DNA of 64,000 nt from Lota lota (GCA_026745465.1 JACYXH010000256.1:867001-931000), one strand, 5' to 3'; shown: positions 1 to 13,400, counted from the stretch's first letter. Numbers and translations: made by a program. The notes: generated by a model from the letters alone, not told the origin.

Positions 1-190
1 TTCAGATTTGTGTGGAAGATGCCAGGCTAGGCACTGGGCACAACAGCACTGAAATACTCTTCAGATTTGTGTGGAAGACGCCAGGCTAGGCACTGGGCAC
101 AACAGCACTGAAATACTCTTCAGATTTGTGTGGAAGATGCCAGGCTAGGCACTGGGCACAACAGCACTGAAATACTCTTCCGATTTGTGT
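1..190. repeat. 59-bp tandem repeat, about 3.2 copies
   Basis: Units start at 1, 60, 119 and 178, the last partial. The three full units are almost identical; unit 2 has one visible substitution (gacgcc for gatgcc). The array runs off the left edge, so its true length is unknown. Confidence 0.95.
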
Positions 191-699
191 TTCAGAAGCA
201 GCTTAAGACATTCCTCTCGTTCCTCGTAGAGGGTCTCACCACCCTTCTGTTTTAGTGCCCTACCACTGCAGATTAGCACTAGGGACTTTTTGGCTTTTGC
301 TAAAAGGCAAACAAAGCTGCCATGTTCTAAGTTTAAGGGTAGTCTTTATTAGGAAATAAAAACAATTCAGAAGAGAAATTTGTGAAGTGGGTGAAGAAAT
401 AAAATAAATGTTCTCAACACTACATATATTCTATTTGTATGCTCCTCAGTGTCTCCACTCCATAGTGCATGAATACTGCTACTACAAAAAAAAGTGCCTA
501 ATCAAAATGTAGTCAGGGTGCTTTCCTGTAAAATGGAGCAGGAGATGACAGCCTACACCGGCTAGACCCGAAAATGGTCCTTCAACGTTTTGACGTCTTC
601 TGTCTCAGAGTGGATCAGGTATTCTGTTACCCTGCGTTCTTTTTATACAATAAGACAGGACAGATCTGCCAAATCTAACTAAAAAGCGAAGGCGCGGCG
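191..699. other. Intergenic stretch, nothing recognised
   Basis: I see no coding frame with recognisable residues and no RNA gene. The last 10 bases (ggcgcggcgc) are already CpG-rich and lead into the satellite. A 61-codon minus-strand frame here overlaps the satellite and is not supported as a gene. Confidence 0.5.
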
Positions 700-1806
700 C
701 CAATACACACAACGTCAACGCAACGACGCGGGATTCTAATCCAATACACACAACGTCAACGCAACGACGCGTGATTCTAATCCAATACACACAACGTCAA
801 CGCAACGACGCGGGATTCTAATCCAATACACACAACGTCAACGCAACGACGCGTGATTCTAATCCAATACACACAACGTCAACGCAACGACGCGTGATTC
901 TAATCCAATACACACAACGTCAACGCAACGACGCGTGATTCTAATCCAATACACACAACGTCAACGCAACGACGCGTGATTCTAATCCAATACACACAAC
1001 GTCAACGCAACGACGCGTGATTCTAATCCAATACACACAACGTCAACGCAACGACGCGTGATTCTAATCCAATACACACAACGTCAACGCAACGACGCGT
1101 GATTCTAATCCAATACACACAACGTCAACGCAACGACGCGTGATTCTAATACAATACACACAACGTCAACGCAACGACGCGTGATTCTAATCCAATACAC
1201 ACAACGTCAACGCAACGACGCGTGATTCTAATCCAATACACACAACGTCAACGCAACGACGCGTGATTCTAATCCAATACACACAACGTCAACGCAACGA
1301 CGCGTGATTCTAATCCAATACACACAACGTCAACGCAACGACGCGTGATTCTAATCCAATACACACAACGTCAACGCAACGACGCGTGATTCTAATACAA
1401 TACACACAACGTCAACGCAACGACGCGTGATTCTAATCCAATACACACAACGTCAACGCAACGACGCGTGATTCTAATACAATACACACAACGTCAACGC
1501 AACGACGCGTGATTCTAATCCAATACACACAACGTCAACGCAACGACGCGTGATTCTAATCCAATACACACAACGTCAACGCAACGACGCGTGATTCTAA
1601 TCCAATACACACAACGTCAACGCAACGACGCGTGATTCTAATCCAATACACACAACGTCAACGCAACGACGCGTGATTCTAATCCAATACACACAACGTC
1701 AACGCAACGACGCGTGATTCTAATCCAATACACACAACGTCAACGCAACGACGCGTGATTCTAATCCAATACATACAACGTCAACGCAACGACGCGTGAT
1801 TCTAAT
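700..1806. repeat. 41-bp CpG-rich minisatellite, 27 exact-length copies
   Basis: The 41-bp unit begins ccaatacacacaacgtcaac and ends gcgtgattctaat. Start positions fit 700 + 41k for k = 0 to 26 with no indel, so 1107 bp is exactly 27 units. Variants are few: units 1 and 3 have gcgggatt, the units at 1151, 1397 and 1479 begin acaat, and the last has acatac. Each typical unit has five CpGs, one MluI-type ACGCGT and one ACGTCA (half of a cAMP-response element). Confidence 0.97.
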
Positions 1807-2450
1807 TCCGCGAACGATGCAAATTCGTCATTCACTCGAGTTGAAATACTTGAACTTTCCCGCGAGCCTCGCCCGAGTTAAAGTCACATCACTGACTTGT
1901 TGTACATTTGCAGAAAGCTGTCAAAGTAGTGTTTTATCCATGTATTGACTGGCTACCGTGCATGGTATCCAATTATAGTGGGATATACTCAGTCTGAACA
2001 TCCTATAGATTTAATTTAGTTTGAATGCATTTACAATGTCTAACCGCCTTAGACGAGATGTTTTGACTGAATGAGGTCAGTTGTTTGATATCCTTGCCAT
2101 GGGTGGAGATATAATGAATTTATGGAGGACTTTGTTAGCATACAGATCGGATCAAAGTCCAAATACACTGTATGTTGTGTCGGAGCTCTTCTATTGACCT
2201 TGCAACAATAGTTGCAATGCTAGTTCTCTCACTTCCCCTCTTAAAAAAACACCACATGTGCCTCTAGAGGCTGAAAATAGCTTTTTGTTCTCGGAGGGAA
2301 CAGAGCCTGGAGCTAAAAGCCTGTGAAAGAGTCCTCCAACCCGATCAGGAGACAAATGGAGAACTAAGGTAAAGTGACGCATGATGGGACTTCTTTTCTA
2401 AATGAAGTATAACATTTATTTTAAGATGTGGTGTTTACAGTGTTTGGATA
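1807..2450. other. Intergenic stretch, nothing recognised
   Basis: Unique-looking sequence between the satellite and the next transposable element. No coding or RNA gene is supported. A 63-codon minus frame near 2191-2382 has no recognisable motif. Confidence 0.5.
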
Positions 2451-3301
2451 CAAAAGGAGCAATGTGTAGAAAATTGCGGCATCTAGCGGAAAGGGGAGAA
2501 ATTGGTTGACCTTAATTAGTGTACAATCCCATTAAAATAAGAATTGTGTTTTCATTATCTTATAATGAGCTCCTTATATCTACATAGGGAACGGGTCCTC
2601 TTCCACAGAGGCCGCCATTTTGCACCGTTTCTACAGTAGCCCAGAACGGACAAATGGCTCTAAAGAGGACGTGCTAAAAAAAAGTTTTCCGTTAAGAGTT
2701 GTAGGAAGGAGGGGGGCTTGTTATCGCCATGGCTACGACCCATTTGCGATACTTCTTTAGTACCGTCATTGTGTAGGAGCGTTATATTGAGCGATGCTGT
2801 ATATGAAATGTGCCACACACAGTGGCATTATGCTACTGTATCTGAGATGCTTAACCCTCTAATGCACACGTCAAAATCAAACGCCGGCCAGACGACACTC
2901 CCCACACCAACACACCCCGTGGCATGATATATATGTCCTCGACGCGTTACCCTCTCGGATGCGGACATCTAAATCAAATGCTGGCCAGACGGAGCTCCAC
3001 ACATCTTCACACACACCGTGGTGTTTTACTGCTGCACATATAGAGCTCCACACACACCGTGGCGTTATGTATACGTTTACTAGAAGCTTAACCCTCTCTC
3101 GGACACGGACAACAACATCAACCACTAGCCAGACGGGGCTCCATGTATCCACACACCCCATGGCGTTATAATGTAAGTGTCCAAGAAGCTTAACCCTCTC
3201 TAGGATGCGCCTAATGTAGCCTATGAAGATGGGATTATGCTCTGTCCTTTCACCAAGATATTCAGTGGATATTCACTAAATTCTACACACTGGACCTTTA
3301 A
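2451..3301. mobile_element. Non-autonomous DNA element with degenerate terminal inverted repeats (TTAAAGG type)
   Basis: The right end, read in reverse, is ttaaaggtccagtgtgtag; the left end (aaaaggagcaatgtgtag) matches it imperfectly, giving terminal inverted repeats of about 24 bp. The block around 2600-2660 (cgccattttgcaccg, ctacagtagcccagaacgg) is sequence I recognise as widespread in teleost genomes. No transposase is present. The middle (about 2700-3200) differs from the short form I remember and resembles the hAT element at 33752-34451. No clear target-site duplication was found. Confidence 0.6.
2849..3200. repeat. Degenerate tandem repeat of about 100 bp inside the preceding element
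   Basis: The phrase cttaaccctct (or cgttaccctct) recurs at 2849, 2944, 3088 and 3189. Each recurrence is followed by a ccagacg...ctcc block and then an acaccccgtggcg-like block. Divergence between units is high. Confidence 0.6.
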
Positions 3302-3443
3302 GTGTTAGGGGCCAATCATGAAAGCAGACAGGCAATTTATGGTTAATATTGAAACCCCTTTACAAATAATGACATCAACCCATCTTTTTAAATGGCATTT
3401 ATTCAAAAATGATGCTATCAGGATGTTTTCTAGTGTCCCTTTG

Positions 3444-3549
<106 letters not shown>

Positions 3550-4118
3550 TAATGGCTTCATCCCTTTCTCAGGGATTTGTAATGGATTATAATGGATTTT
3601 TCTGTTGTGTATTATCCCATTCTAGACTGTACAAAGAACCTTGCGTGGGGCATTGTATAACGCATAGTCTCTCACACATTGCTTCCCTACATTACATACG
3701 GGGGAATGAAACAATCTAAGCACACACACGTGAATGCAAACATACCACAGGTAACTTCAAAACGTTTCCTACAACGACGAAAGTGGCCTACTACAAAACA
3801 GTTTGTATTCTACACCAACGGACTCGTCTATATTTTCCAGTGCTGTAAAAGTCACACTCACAATGAATAACGGTCCTACTTTCACCCTTCATCTCTTTTG
3901 CACATTTTCTGTCCAAAGACTTAATAAACTCACATTTTCCTCTCATTTTGTTTCATTCTTCCCCTGAAGTCTGGTGAGCAACAGTAGTTTCTCGCCATAT
4001 GAGTCAGAGAGCCAGATGCCCACAAGGTCTTCTGCGTTTATTTGCGATTAAAATTTGCAGTGCAGTGAAAGACCACAGAGTTATATGTCAGACATTATTT
4101 GGTTCAAAATCATCTTTC

Positions 4119-4120
<2 letters not shown>

Positions 4121-4162
<42 letters not shown>
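4121..4162. repeat. (GT)21 microsatellite
   Basis: A perfect 42-bp GT run. Confidence 0.97.
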
Positions 4163-4164
<2 letters not shown>

Positions 4165-5639
4165 AACACTGCAGAACTTTAGCAGATGCTTCACTAAACA
4201 CATCTCTGGTTGCTGTTCCTTCATTATTTTTAAATGTCACTTTTGTCCGAGTTTCTCTGTGTGACCCCTGTCCAATTGCAAATGGCACAAAGTTAATCCA
4301 AAAAGTAGCCGTGTCTGATCCTTATTCACCCTGTCCCTTCTTTAGCCTCATACGAAAATCGTCATATTTCAATGTCCACCTGGATTTTTCTTTTTTAAAG
4401 TTGCACTAACAAACATTCTTTAATACCATGTTTGGTCACTAGATGGCAGACTAGGACGTAGGAGCGGCATCTCCAATCCCGCTCTCACATTGCCACACGT
4501 CCACTAAACCAAAGACAGAGCTTACATCTATCGACTTGACTTTGTGAACAAGCATATTACATGTTTCAGTACATTTCTTCATTTTAAGTTTGTGATATCG
4601 TGTATGTCTTTAATTTCTTCCTTCTGGAAAATATAACCAATAACAATGGAAAAAATTACTTCTATATTGAACATAAAATAACTTTCATATTAAACATGGC
4701 ACTGGTGTTATGGCCTGATATTACAAATATGCTATTGTAAATGTAGCTGTTATTGTGCTGTCTTCACTAAGAAGAAGGAATCTTGGCTTTGCAGCCAGCT
4801 AATCAAGTGTATCTTCCTACAATGTAGTAAGTTGGTTCGATCATAAGAGATCAACAGCAAAAATGTCAAACTGTGAACACACAAGCAAAAGAGAATACAA
4901 AGTATTAATGCCCCATATAGACATAAATAGGCAATACACATACAGTTTTCAAAGTAGTAACTTGGGTAGCTAGTAAAGACAGTATTGCATGGTGATTACA
5001 ATACGCAAGTGTGCAGCATCTGTAATGTTATGCTCAATCAGGTAACAAGGTGTAAACAATCAACTTCATTTAACAGGTCTGCACTTGGGACGAGGTGGTA
5101 AAGCAAGTCTGTACTAAAGTGTCCCCACTGACCAAAGGCCACGGGCACTTATTGGAAAATGTAAAACTAAAAAACGGTTTGTGAGTGGGTCAGGTGTCTC
5201 TTCTCCACGGCTTCTCCTCCCAACGGACTGTCAGGCCTGTTGTCTGCCCCTGGTTGGGCTCATTAAGCCAACACGTTGCAGGCAGGGTTTCCACTAGCCC
5301 TTTTCTTGGCTGGCCAACGCGGCCGATGAGATTCTAATTTACCGGACAACAGTAAAGTTGAATGACCATATGTAATGCACGTGCCATACGTTTGTAATGA
5401 TACGTGTGTGTGTGTGCAAAAGCACATGTTTAAAAAACCAACAAATGCATTGTGTTATACCAAATGAAAATGAATGTAGCCTGCTTTGCTGCCTTAAAAT
5501 TCAAATTAGAACGGAACTAAAGTATTGCAGCCAGAATTTTCGTAGTATTTTAATACATTTAATTAATAAGGTATTCACAGTGTATCTTTGGATATTGGTA
5601 CTGTAAGGTTTAGGTATTATTATTTTTCCAGATTGGTTA
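4163..5639. other. Intergenic stretch, nothing firm
   Basis: AT-rich sequence with no supported gene. A taaagttgcac phrase at about 4396 and cactagatggcagac at about 4437 resemble edges of fish interspersed repeats, but no paired end was found. Confidence 0.4.
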
Positions 5640-5990
5640 CGCTGATAGCTCAGCCCTCAGCAGGTGTCCAAAACATGTGGGACCATTTCACCCATAGGGG
5701 GCGCTATAATTCCCGGTCAAATTCAAACGAACAGCCCCGCCACCCTGCTGGATGAACAGTTCTGAAACTTGGTGTACAGCCCTTATTTTACAGGCTGAAC
5801 ATTTATCCTCTTGGACACATAATATCCGTCTGGATAGATTTCTCTGTACAGTGAAACTTTTTTCTAAATAGCCACAGCCTCAAAAGACACAATTTGGTAC
5901 ACATCTCTATAGACGTGTCTGATTAAAAAAGCAAGAAGGCATTTTGATTGTGTAAAAATGGCAGAGTTATGGGAAATTCTAAATATCTGA
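5640..5990. repeat. Possible teleost interspersed repeat
   Basis: The block around gggggcgctataattcccgg (near 5697) and the following cattccaaacttggtgtaca-like text resemble a dispersed teleost repeat I have seen. No termini or duplication can be defined and there is no second copy in the window, so this is low confidence. Confidence 0.25.
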
Positions 5991-7690
5991 ATTAGCGAAC
6001 ATTATTCTATCGATCACAAGTCCGCTTCAGAAGGTGTAAATAAAAATAATAAAAATTGATAACATTGATATTACACATTATTTGAGAGATTTTATCTTTT
6101 GTGTGGTTTAAATTGTCATTCGGGTTCTACAGGTCTGTTGCTGTCCGCCATTGTTTTTTATATCAATGTGGATGAACTGAACCAAACAAAGTTGATGCAA
6201 ATCAACAATAGACAGATACATTAAAGTGCCCTCTGTAGGAGTAGCTTTCTGGAGTACATTCAAATTTTCATTTACCCAACATTTCGATAAATTCATTTCT
6301 TGGTCAACCTTACGATACAAGTTATGTGGTAGTACGGAATCCATTTCCCCCCACCTATAATTAGATCAACCACATTAAAAGGTTCTGACATTAGACTATG
6401 CTCCTGAACTAAATGTATCGTTGTTATTATACATCCATGAAATGTATACATGAGCGCTAATCTAGCAACGTGGGGAACCTCTGTGTGTCACAGAGGTTCT
6501 GTGAGACTAGCACTACTACTACTTATTGCCCGGTTGCTAATTATATTTATAGTAACAAACAGGGGTAGTAATTTATAAACAAAATTTTTCTATTCTTTTG
6601 TTCCAATTCCTTAAAGGTGCAACATTAGTCCTCCACGCTCCAAACAAATAGGGGGCAGCTTATTACCAGAAGGTTCTGGTGTCCACCTTTATAGGGCTTG
6701 TACTTTGTGACGTCATGTCACAATGACCACCTCCATTTCCCAAGCATAGGAGCATAGGAATGTTATTGATAGTAATGGTGTTTCGGTCATTGTTTAGTAT
6801 TTAATAATGAAATTACCTATCATTTTGGGTTGACATTGCTGTGTTTGGAACTGCCACAGCGTTTGAGATGTGGCAAAACAAAGTTTTGATTAACCTAGGT
6901 AACAATATAATTACGCTTATTTAGAATTTTTAACTCTTTCGAGTCGTCACAAAATGGCGGAGTTTCGCCAACAAAAAATCCCATGATGCATTCTGATAAA
7001 AGCCCTATTGCATTCTAACCAGTCTGAACCACGTATCAACAAACAGCTAACTAAGCAAACATATTAATACTGTCAGCAACGTTATACTAATTGCTATCTT
7101 TATAAGCTATCACTACATAGCCAATGTGAGCATTAACAGCTGTTTACTTACCAGTCTAGAAGAAAAGTTGCGAGTTCAGCATCAAACTTAATATAGTTGC
7201 TAGCCAAGAGCTGTATCCATTGGTCAAAAGCAACACCACAGTTAACTCTTGGTTTGCTTCTATTTTTATAATTGATCTCCTTTGCCGTGATCGACAAGAG
7301 TTTAGACTACGCCCTCGGGGCAGCTCTACTTCATCCTCTCATGTTGGACTGAGGGCAAACGGGACGCTGCAGTGACCTCTTGATGTACAAAGTGGTATTA
7401 CGAGACGTTCTGGGTCGGTGCTAGCTGCGATAGCTGCTAACTTAAGTTATTACCTCTGCAAATGTGCGCATACATGTGGAAAGAGTTATCAGGAGGCCCA
7501 AGGTGTTCAAAATAATCTCCCATGCTGTACCGCATCATATCATCATTTACGATCATTTTTATACATGATTAGCCTCTGACATTATACTTTTAAGGTAATT
7601 TGATTGTATAAATTGTATTTCTTTTAAAGTAAACTTTAAGCCATTGTAAACTGGCAAGAAGTTATATTTTACTCATGTATTTATTAAACT
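5991..7690. other. Intergenic; possible TTAAAGG-type element from about 6613
   Basis: At about 6613 ttaaaggtgcaacattag looks like the left end of another element of the type at 2451-3301. The following sequence (aaatggcggagtttcgcc near 6952; tagctgcgatagctgctaac near 7422) has the style of fish non-autonomous elements. I could not find the matching right end. No gene seen. Confidence 0.3.
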
Positions 7691-8260
7691 CATGGAATTT
7701 GTTCCAACAACATTTAACTTGCATGGCATTTATTCATGCCATGGACATTATATGTAGAAATTCATTACAGTCACTAATTACCTAGTGAGCTCAACTAAGT
7801 GAGGACTAAATATGCCATACTACTTATAACTACATTACTTGGTACTGCTGCAATGGTACTTCTAGCCTTTAGCCGTGATTTATAAATGCATAGTAAGGCA
7901 CAGATAGTCATCACTTAAGATGAGCTCATACAAAAATGCTTAACTAATGCTTTCTATCCAGCTGCATTGATCAATCTACTCTTTACATGTCCTTTATAAA
8001 TCCTTCGTAAGGCATAGCTATTCCTCACTTAAAATAAATGCACACAAAAGACTTAGCTTTTCTATGACCTAATCATGATTTGCAGCATTATTTGTGTGAT
8101 TATAAACACATTATAAATAGTTAGTAAATTATTCACTTATGCTTGGTAAATTCTTATGAACCATTATTTAATTATCTTACTAATCATTTACAATGATTAG
8201 TATGGTTATTATAAATAGCTTAATATAGAGCATTCATTTATGAACATTTCTTTATAAATT
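7691..8260. repeat. AT-rich dispersed repeat, related to 28230-28430
   Basis: The phrases tgaggactaaatatgccata (about 7801) and ggtactgctgcaatgg (about 7840) have counterparts at 28335 (tgaggactatctttgccata) and, in reverse complement, at about 28400. Matching both strands of the second locus suggests a partly palindromic, MITE-like family. Ends are not defined. Confidence 0.4.
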
Positions 8261-9000
8261 AGGAATTCACTATCAACTTCTGCTTTATTGATTGAATGTC
8301 GCAGTTATTCTTAAGTGCTCCTTATACATTTTTGAACAGAGCAAAGCACACCCTTTTCACTTGCACAAATCTGTAGTCTATTTTTGGACATAAAACATAC
8401 ATAACCATAATCGGACAAGGCCGTGTGCTTTAGGCCTGACACACAATTAGCCCAAAGGGAATTGTTCATGTAAACATGTCTTCGGTTGTAGTACTAGTAA
8501 CATGGCATCATTTCAATAGATTAAACAGACGTAAATTTTTTGGATGCTTTATGAAATAATTCACCATCCAAGCTGTTACGGCCCCCCCGATGGGGCCCCG
8601 GGCCCCTGTTGAGGAGAGGGTTGTTGTAAGGCTGTGCCAGGTGCTCACAGGGTTGTGTGGTATGCACTGTGAGCTGTTTATGCACTGCTAAGATATCAAG
8701 CTCAGCATGGGGGAATCTGTATGAAAATAAGTGCAACTGTGTGGTGCAAAAACAACCTGATAAATACATACTCACATAGTGGCATTCAATTCTATCTATT
8801 CTGCAAATGCCAACCGGTGCAGGGGCGCACACACACACTCACTCACTTCGGATATGTATCAATGCTGAGGTAAAAGGTATATTAATGTAAAGGTTAAATA
8901 TATGCTAATGAAATAGCAGCATCAAATTTAAGTGAAAAGGCATTTATTTAGAATCTGCGTCATTAGAAACATTTGTTCTCAGTCAACTGCTTAAATTGAT
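8261..9000. other. Intergenic stretch, nothing recognised
   Basis: Contains a GC-rich patch at about 8580-8610 and a 105-codon minus frame at 8521-8838 without recognisable motifs. No gene is supported. Confidence 0.4.
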
Positions 9001-9330
9001 TTGTGCACGTGCGTGCGTGCCGACCACTTAGTAGTTGTTGAGATTGCATTGATTGAACAAACAATTCACTTGACTCATGGGTGTAATGTTAATGTGCAAT
9101 TGTCAATGACAGACAAATGAAAGGAGTGTTAATTAGTCTGGAGACTTAATGATCATTATACAATTCCCTTTTTTGTTTCAAAGTAGCTTGTGTCGGGTAT
9201 GTAGACCCATGACGTCTACAGCTTATATTCAATGGTGTTTTGAGCCTTAGTTTGATCCTAATTGGATCCCAAGAGAATGCACGTAATGCAAATAATTAAC
9301 CCAGTAAGCAATTACTGCATATATTTTACA
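9001..9330. promoter_or_regulatory. Candidate conserved non-coding element (homeodomain/POU-type sites)
   Basis: This unique segment holds a cluster of developmental transcription-factor-like words: gttaattag and cttaatgatcatta near 9128-9155, tgacagac near 9108, and atgcaaataattaa (octamer plus TAATTA) near 9287. Such clusters are common in vertebrate enhancers, but also occur by chance in AT-rich DNA. Cross-species conservation is needed to confirm. Confidence 0.2.
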
Positions 9331-10104
9331 CAGCAAAGGAACCTTTTAAATTTTTATACCACAATATAAACATCCTTTTGAATTATGGGCTGTGAAACAC
9401 ACAAATTTGGTGTTGAATGCACTGCCAAAATTTAAATAGTGGTTTCGATTTAGTTTCTTAAAATCGTGCATAATATGCTACAGAAATGCTCACCCATCTG
9501 CTCTTGAAGTCTCTTGCTGTCAACAAAATTCAGTCAATCAAATCAAACCTTGCTGAAGAAAATACGTTAATTCCTTTGTTACTACATACGTCCTAACAGT
9601 ATAATATAATAATATGCTATCCAAATAATTACATCTTTGACACATATTTCCCTAGCTGGGAACTGACTGCTTGGGCCGGTCCCGACCCACCACACTCAAG
9701 GAAAACAGTTTGATACCTGCTGTTCAAATCCAAATAGCCGGAGTGATGGCAGCAGCATTCCGGTACAACTCTTCACTTATATGAAAGGCATTTCATTGCC
9801 TTAGAAGTTATTCAATGAAACCTTGACAACAGAAAATATAGAAATCGCTTTACTACACTGACCATAGGATGTACTTGTCTTCCATTGCTGTGTCTCAATG
9901 ATAATCTTGGCTCTAGTCGGTCACCCTGCAAACTTTAGAAGCGCAAAGAGAGATTATCTTTTTATTAGGATAATAATGAGATATTCCTACCTTTTAAGTA
10001 CACCATTTTATTTTTGTTACACCACAGCTTCATGCTGTATGTGGTGGAGGTGTAGATGGATTATAGTAAAAAATAAAGTTTGGGTAAGATTTAGAATAAA
10101 TTGT
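9331..10104. other. Intergenic stretch, nothing recognised
   Basis: No coding segment, repeat array or RNA gene is evident up to the solo LTR. Confidence 0.4.
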
Positions 10105-10404
10105 TGTGGGAGTGTGTGTGGATGATGGCTGGTTTAAGCAGCCTCACCTGGCCGAGTCTGATTGGACTCTGGGGCTGGGTGAGGCTGCACACCTGTTGTA
10201 CATTGAGTAATCAGTGTGCACAGGTTAAACCAGCCACCACCACACACACTCAGGGAGAGATCTCCTGCATGGCAACATGGAGCGCCAGGCCATGTATCAT
10301 TATCTACAAACTTTACAATAAACTGGGTTAAACATCGCCACCCTGCGTCCTTTGTCTGGAGGAGCCCTATAGAAGTCACCTAGGTGGAGTGTGGCTTTGC
10401 TACA
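10105..10404 (+). mobile_element. Solo LTR, family 2 (plus orientation)
   Basis: It starts tgtgggagtgtgtgtgg and ends ctttgctaca, so it has the TG...CA ends of LTRs. Flanks are attgt (10100-10104) and atagt (10405-10409), a 4/5 target-site duplication. AATAAA lies at about 10316. The whole block aligns with the reverse complement of 54230-54557. Inverted arms tggctggtttaa and ttaaaccagcca lie inside it. Confidence 0.75.
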
Positions 10405-13400
10405 ATAGTGTTTAATGTTCTTGTCTCTAGTGAGTGTGATGAGTTATAAGAATTGTATTTATTATTTTCTGGTAAAGAAAGTGTTGCTCTGTTCCACATT
10501 TGTATTTACTGAGCCACACCCATGTGTGTATTCAAAAGGGACAAAACAATTAACTTGATACTCCCAAAGAGGGGAAGTAACCCATTAACCCAATTAGGGT
10601 TTTATCATAATAAATAAATAAAATTGTGACAGAGGAGAATGTGTTGATTATTCATAACTTAATTATAGTGAGAAAATATAACGGGGCTACAGGTTATCAT
10701 TATGTTTATACTGAAAAAATGGCTGTTACATTACCAGCATCTTATTGGTAACGCAAGAAGCAAATTCATTTAATAAATATTATTTGTGCTGTCCTAGCAA
10801 AACATATCTTCAGCTATACAGCCAGCGTAAACACATTTATTTGACCAACCGCCAAGGAAAAAACAATGTCGTGCTTGTCAGGTTTAATCGCGGGGAAATT
10901 TTACAACTGTACAAAGCAAGAAAAAAAAGTAAGTATCAAAGCAAACACTTCCATAAAAATACATGAAACTATAACACTCAAGTACTATAGTTAAAAGCAG
11001 TTCAGCACTTTCATTGTTGCCATAACCAACAGGTAAGTATGGAAGTAAACATAACGGTTGTTTAGGTGAACATAACGGTCTAAATACTATTTGTACAGTT
11101 GTAATGTGTCAATACAGTGAACAAGTATAAATGCCATGAAGGATGACACTGTTCAAGTGTAGACAAGCCCTCTTTTGTCACTAACCACACCTTTTTGAAG
11201 CATCTGCCTCCAGGCGTTCTCGGTTCTCCTTCATGAGATGGGAATGCCTGGGAACGATGTTAGGGCCACTATTTAGCATGTTATCACTTAAACATACTCC
11301 ATAGGATGCCTCTGTCATCCAAACATGCAATGTTATTTAGCAGAAATCTGTTCTATTTCACACACCGCCGTGTGTGTGTGTGTTTACACTGTCAACAGGC
11401 AGTTTGGTAAACTAGAGAAGTACCATATCGTCGTACTTTACCGGTCCATTTGCTAGCTAAAGCCTACTTAATGAACTGTCAACTCAGTATATAAACCAAC
11501 CATGCATTACGTGAGTTGCTTAGACTTAAATTAAATAGCGTTGCTGTGTCAATAACTGTAAAATAATACTTTCCCTGGTGCCCTTTCTTCTGTCAAAATG
11601 TTTATTGACATTAACATATTTTTTATGGAACACTGTTCCAAAAAGCTTGCTTTTTTTTGGCCCCCTCCATCACCCCCTCTGAAGTCGAGTGGGGTATAAG
11701 AACAGAGAGGCACTCTGAGAGGAGGAACACTTTGGCTTGGATATAGTAGAACCTTAAGGACGTGTGGCTGTACCTCTTCACCATCTGACAGACAGGTGGA
11801 CAGACACAGGGCCTTACGCGGTTATGGACTTCAAACAGGCCGAGCGAGATGCAGGACACATTCCTGTAGTCTGCTTCCAGCTTCTCATCAGATTCGTTTT
11901 CCTTTCACTGGCTTTTATAATCAAGCTCCGTGTCTCGTCTCTCTTTCTCCAGCCCTGTCAAGATTTCCCTGAGGCGAGTGAATGCCATTATCCCCCTTAA
12001 TGAATGTATGACCCCCCCCCCCCCTCCCCATCGCTTGTGTGGGAAGGGGAAAAAGATTGACACATCTCGCAACACTGAGGTGATGGAAAATGTCACTTGT
12101 CGCCTTTGTTTTTCGGTTTTATCTTGGGTTTTATCTTGGGTTTTGTCTTTTATCTACTATCGTAGTTAATGCCCGGAAATGAAGGCTGAATGCTTAAATG
12201 TTTTGTTCCCTTATATGCAGGGGCCTTAGTTGTGAAAACATATTTTAAATGGTCAGGTATTACAAACTCAACCGGACCACTTAATTTGTGGCAGATCGAA
12301 GCTCAATTGCACCGTGGTTACAAGCTTTTTTTCTGCCAACCCACACACACATGGCTATTTTGCAGACTCCAAACACAGTGGGCTGCTTATTGTGCGAATG
12401 TGCTTCCAAACTCAGAAACAGAAAGCATGACAGGACTAGGGATTTTAACAGCAGCGTCATTAAAGGCGACATCAACTTTTGAATATCTGGCCAATAACAG
12501 ACGTCTGACTTCATAGCCTATCACGTAATTTTTTTTTTTTTATACTTGCGGTGGCCTGATATGTAAATGTCTGGTGATGTAGTCTAAGAATATCTGAGCA
12601 CTTCCACACTGATGTATCCTCGGTCCCCAAGCCCATTCGGTGGCCGATTGAGCTTCTTGTCGAGCGTACAGCAATTTGTACAGCGGGTATGTGGAGAGCA
12701 AGGAAAACGTGTGGCGATTTAGCCGGATCATGTCTACTATGCCGAACATTGTGCCTCTTGCCAAGGTTTTTACGTTGTGGTGGACACTTTTTACATTTTC
12801 AGCTTAAACAACACGCGTGGAACAAAAATAAAGTTAGTGAATGATTTCGGTGACTTTGAAGTCATTCCTGTGTTGATTGGAATATTGCAGGGTAGCACGC
12901 GCTGTGATATAATGTATAACTCAAAGCAATGTCCACTGTTACAGGACGGCTGGCCCTGGACTCGATTTATATTAGTGAAATGTTAACTTAATGACTGCTG
13001 GAGGCTTCACAGGCTGCTCAAAACCCTCTTGTCAGATTATAGTTTTTCTAAAGCAAACACCCAATTCAAAATAATTTGCATTAAGTGGACCATTATCTTA
13101 CTCGACACTTACATGGCATGTCCTTAGCCTACTTTCCCTCTATCGTTCTATATAGCATGCACACATGAATATACGCCGAGAAATCCACTAAGTCATTCCA
13201 AAATGCCAAAAGGCAGACACTATTCTACAAAACTGCACATTATAGTTTATGTTATTAGGCTGCATTTAAGTTAATACTTCTCTTTCAGCCATGTTTGTTT
13301 CGGCCATTAACCGTTTCATGACTTTTCATGACACTGAAAAATGATTCCTTTACTCCCTATCTCCCTCCTCTCCTTCCCTCCTACCTCCTTTCCTTCCTTC

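Noticed and set aside
700-1806. CRISPR-like array
   Set aside because: Repeats abut with no spacers, in a vertebrate genome; it is a minisatellite.
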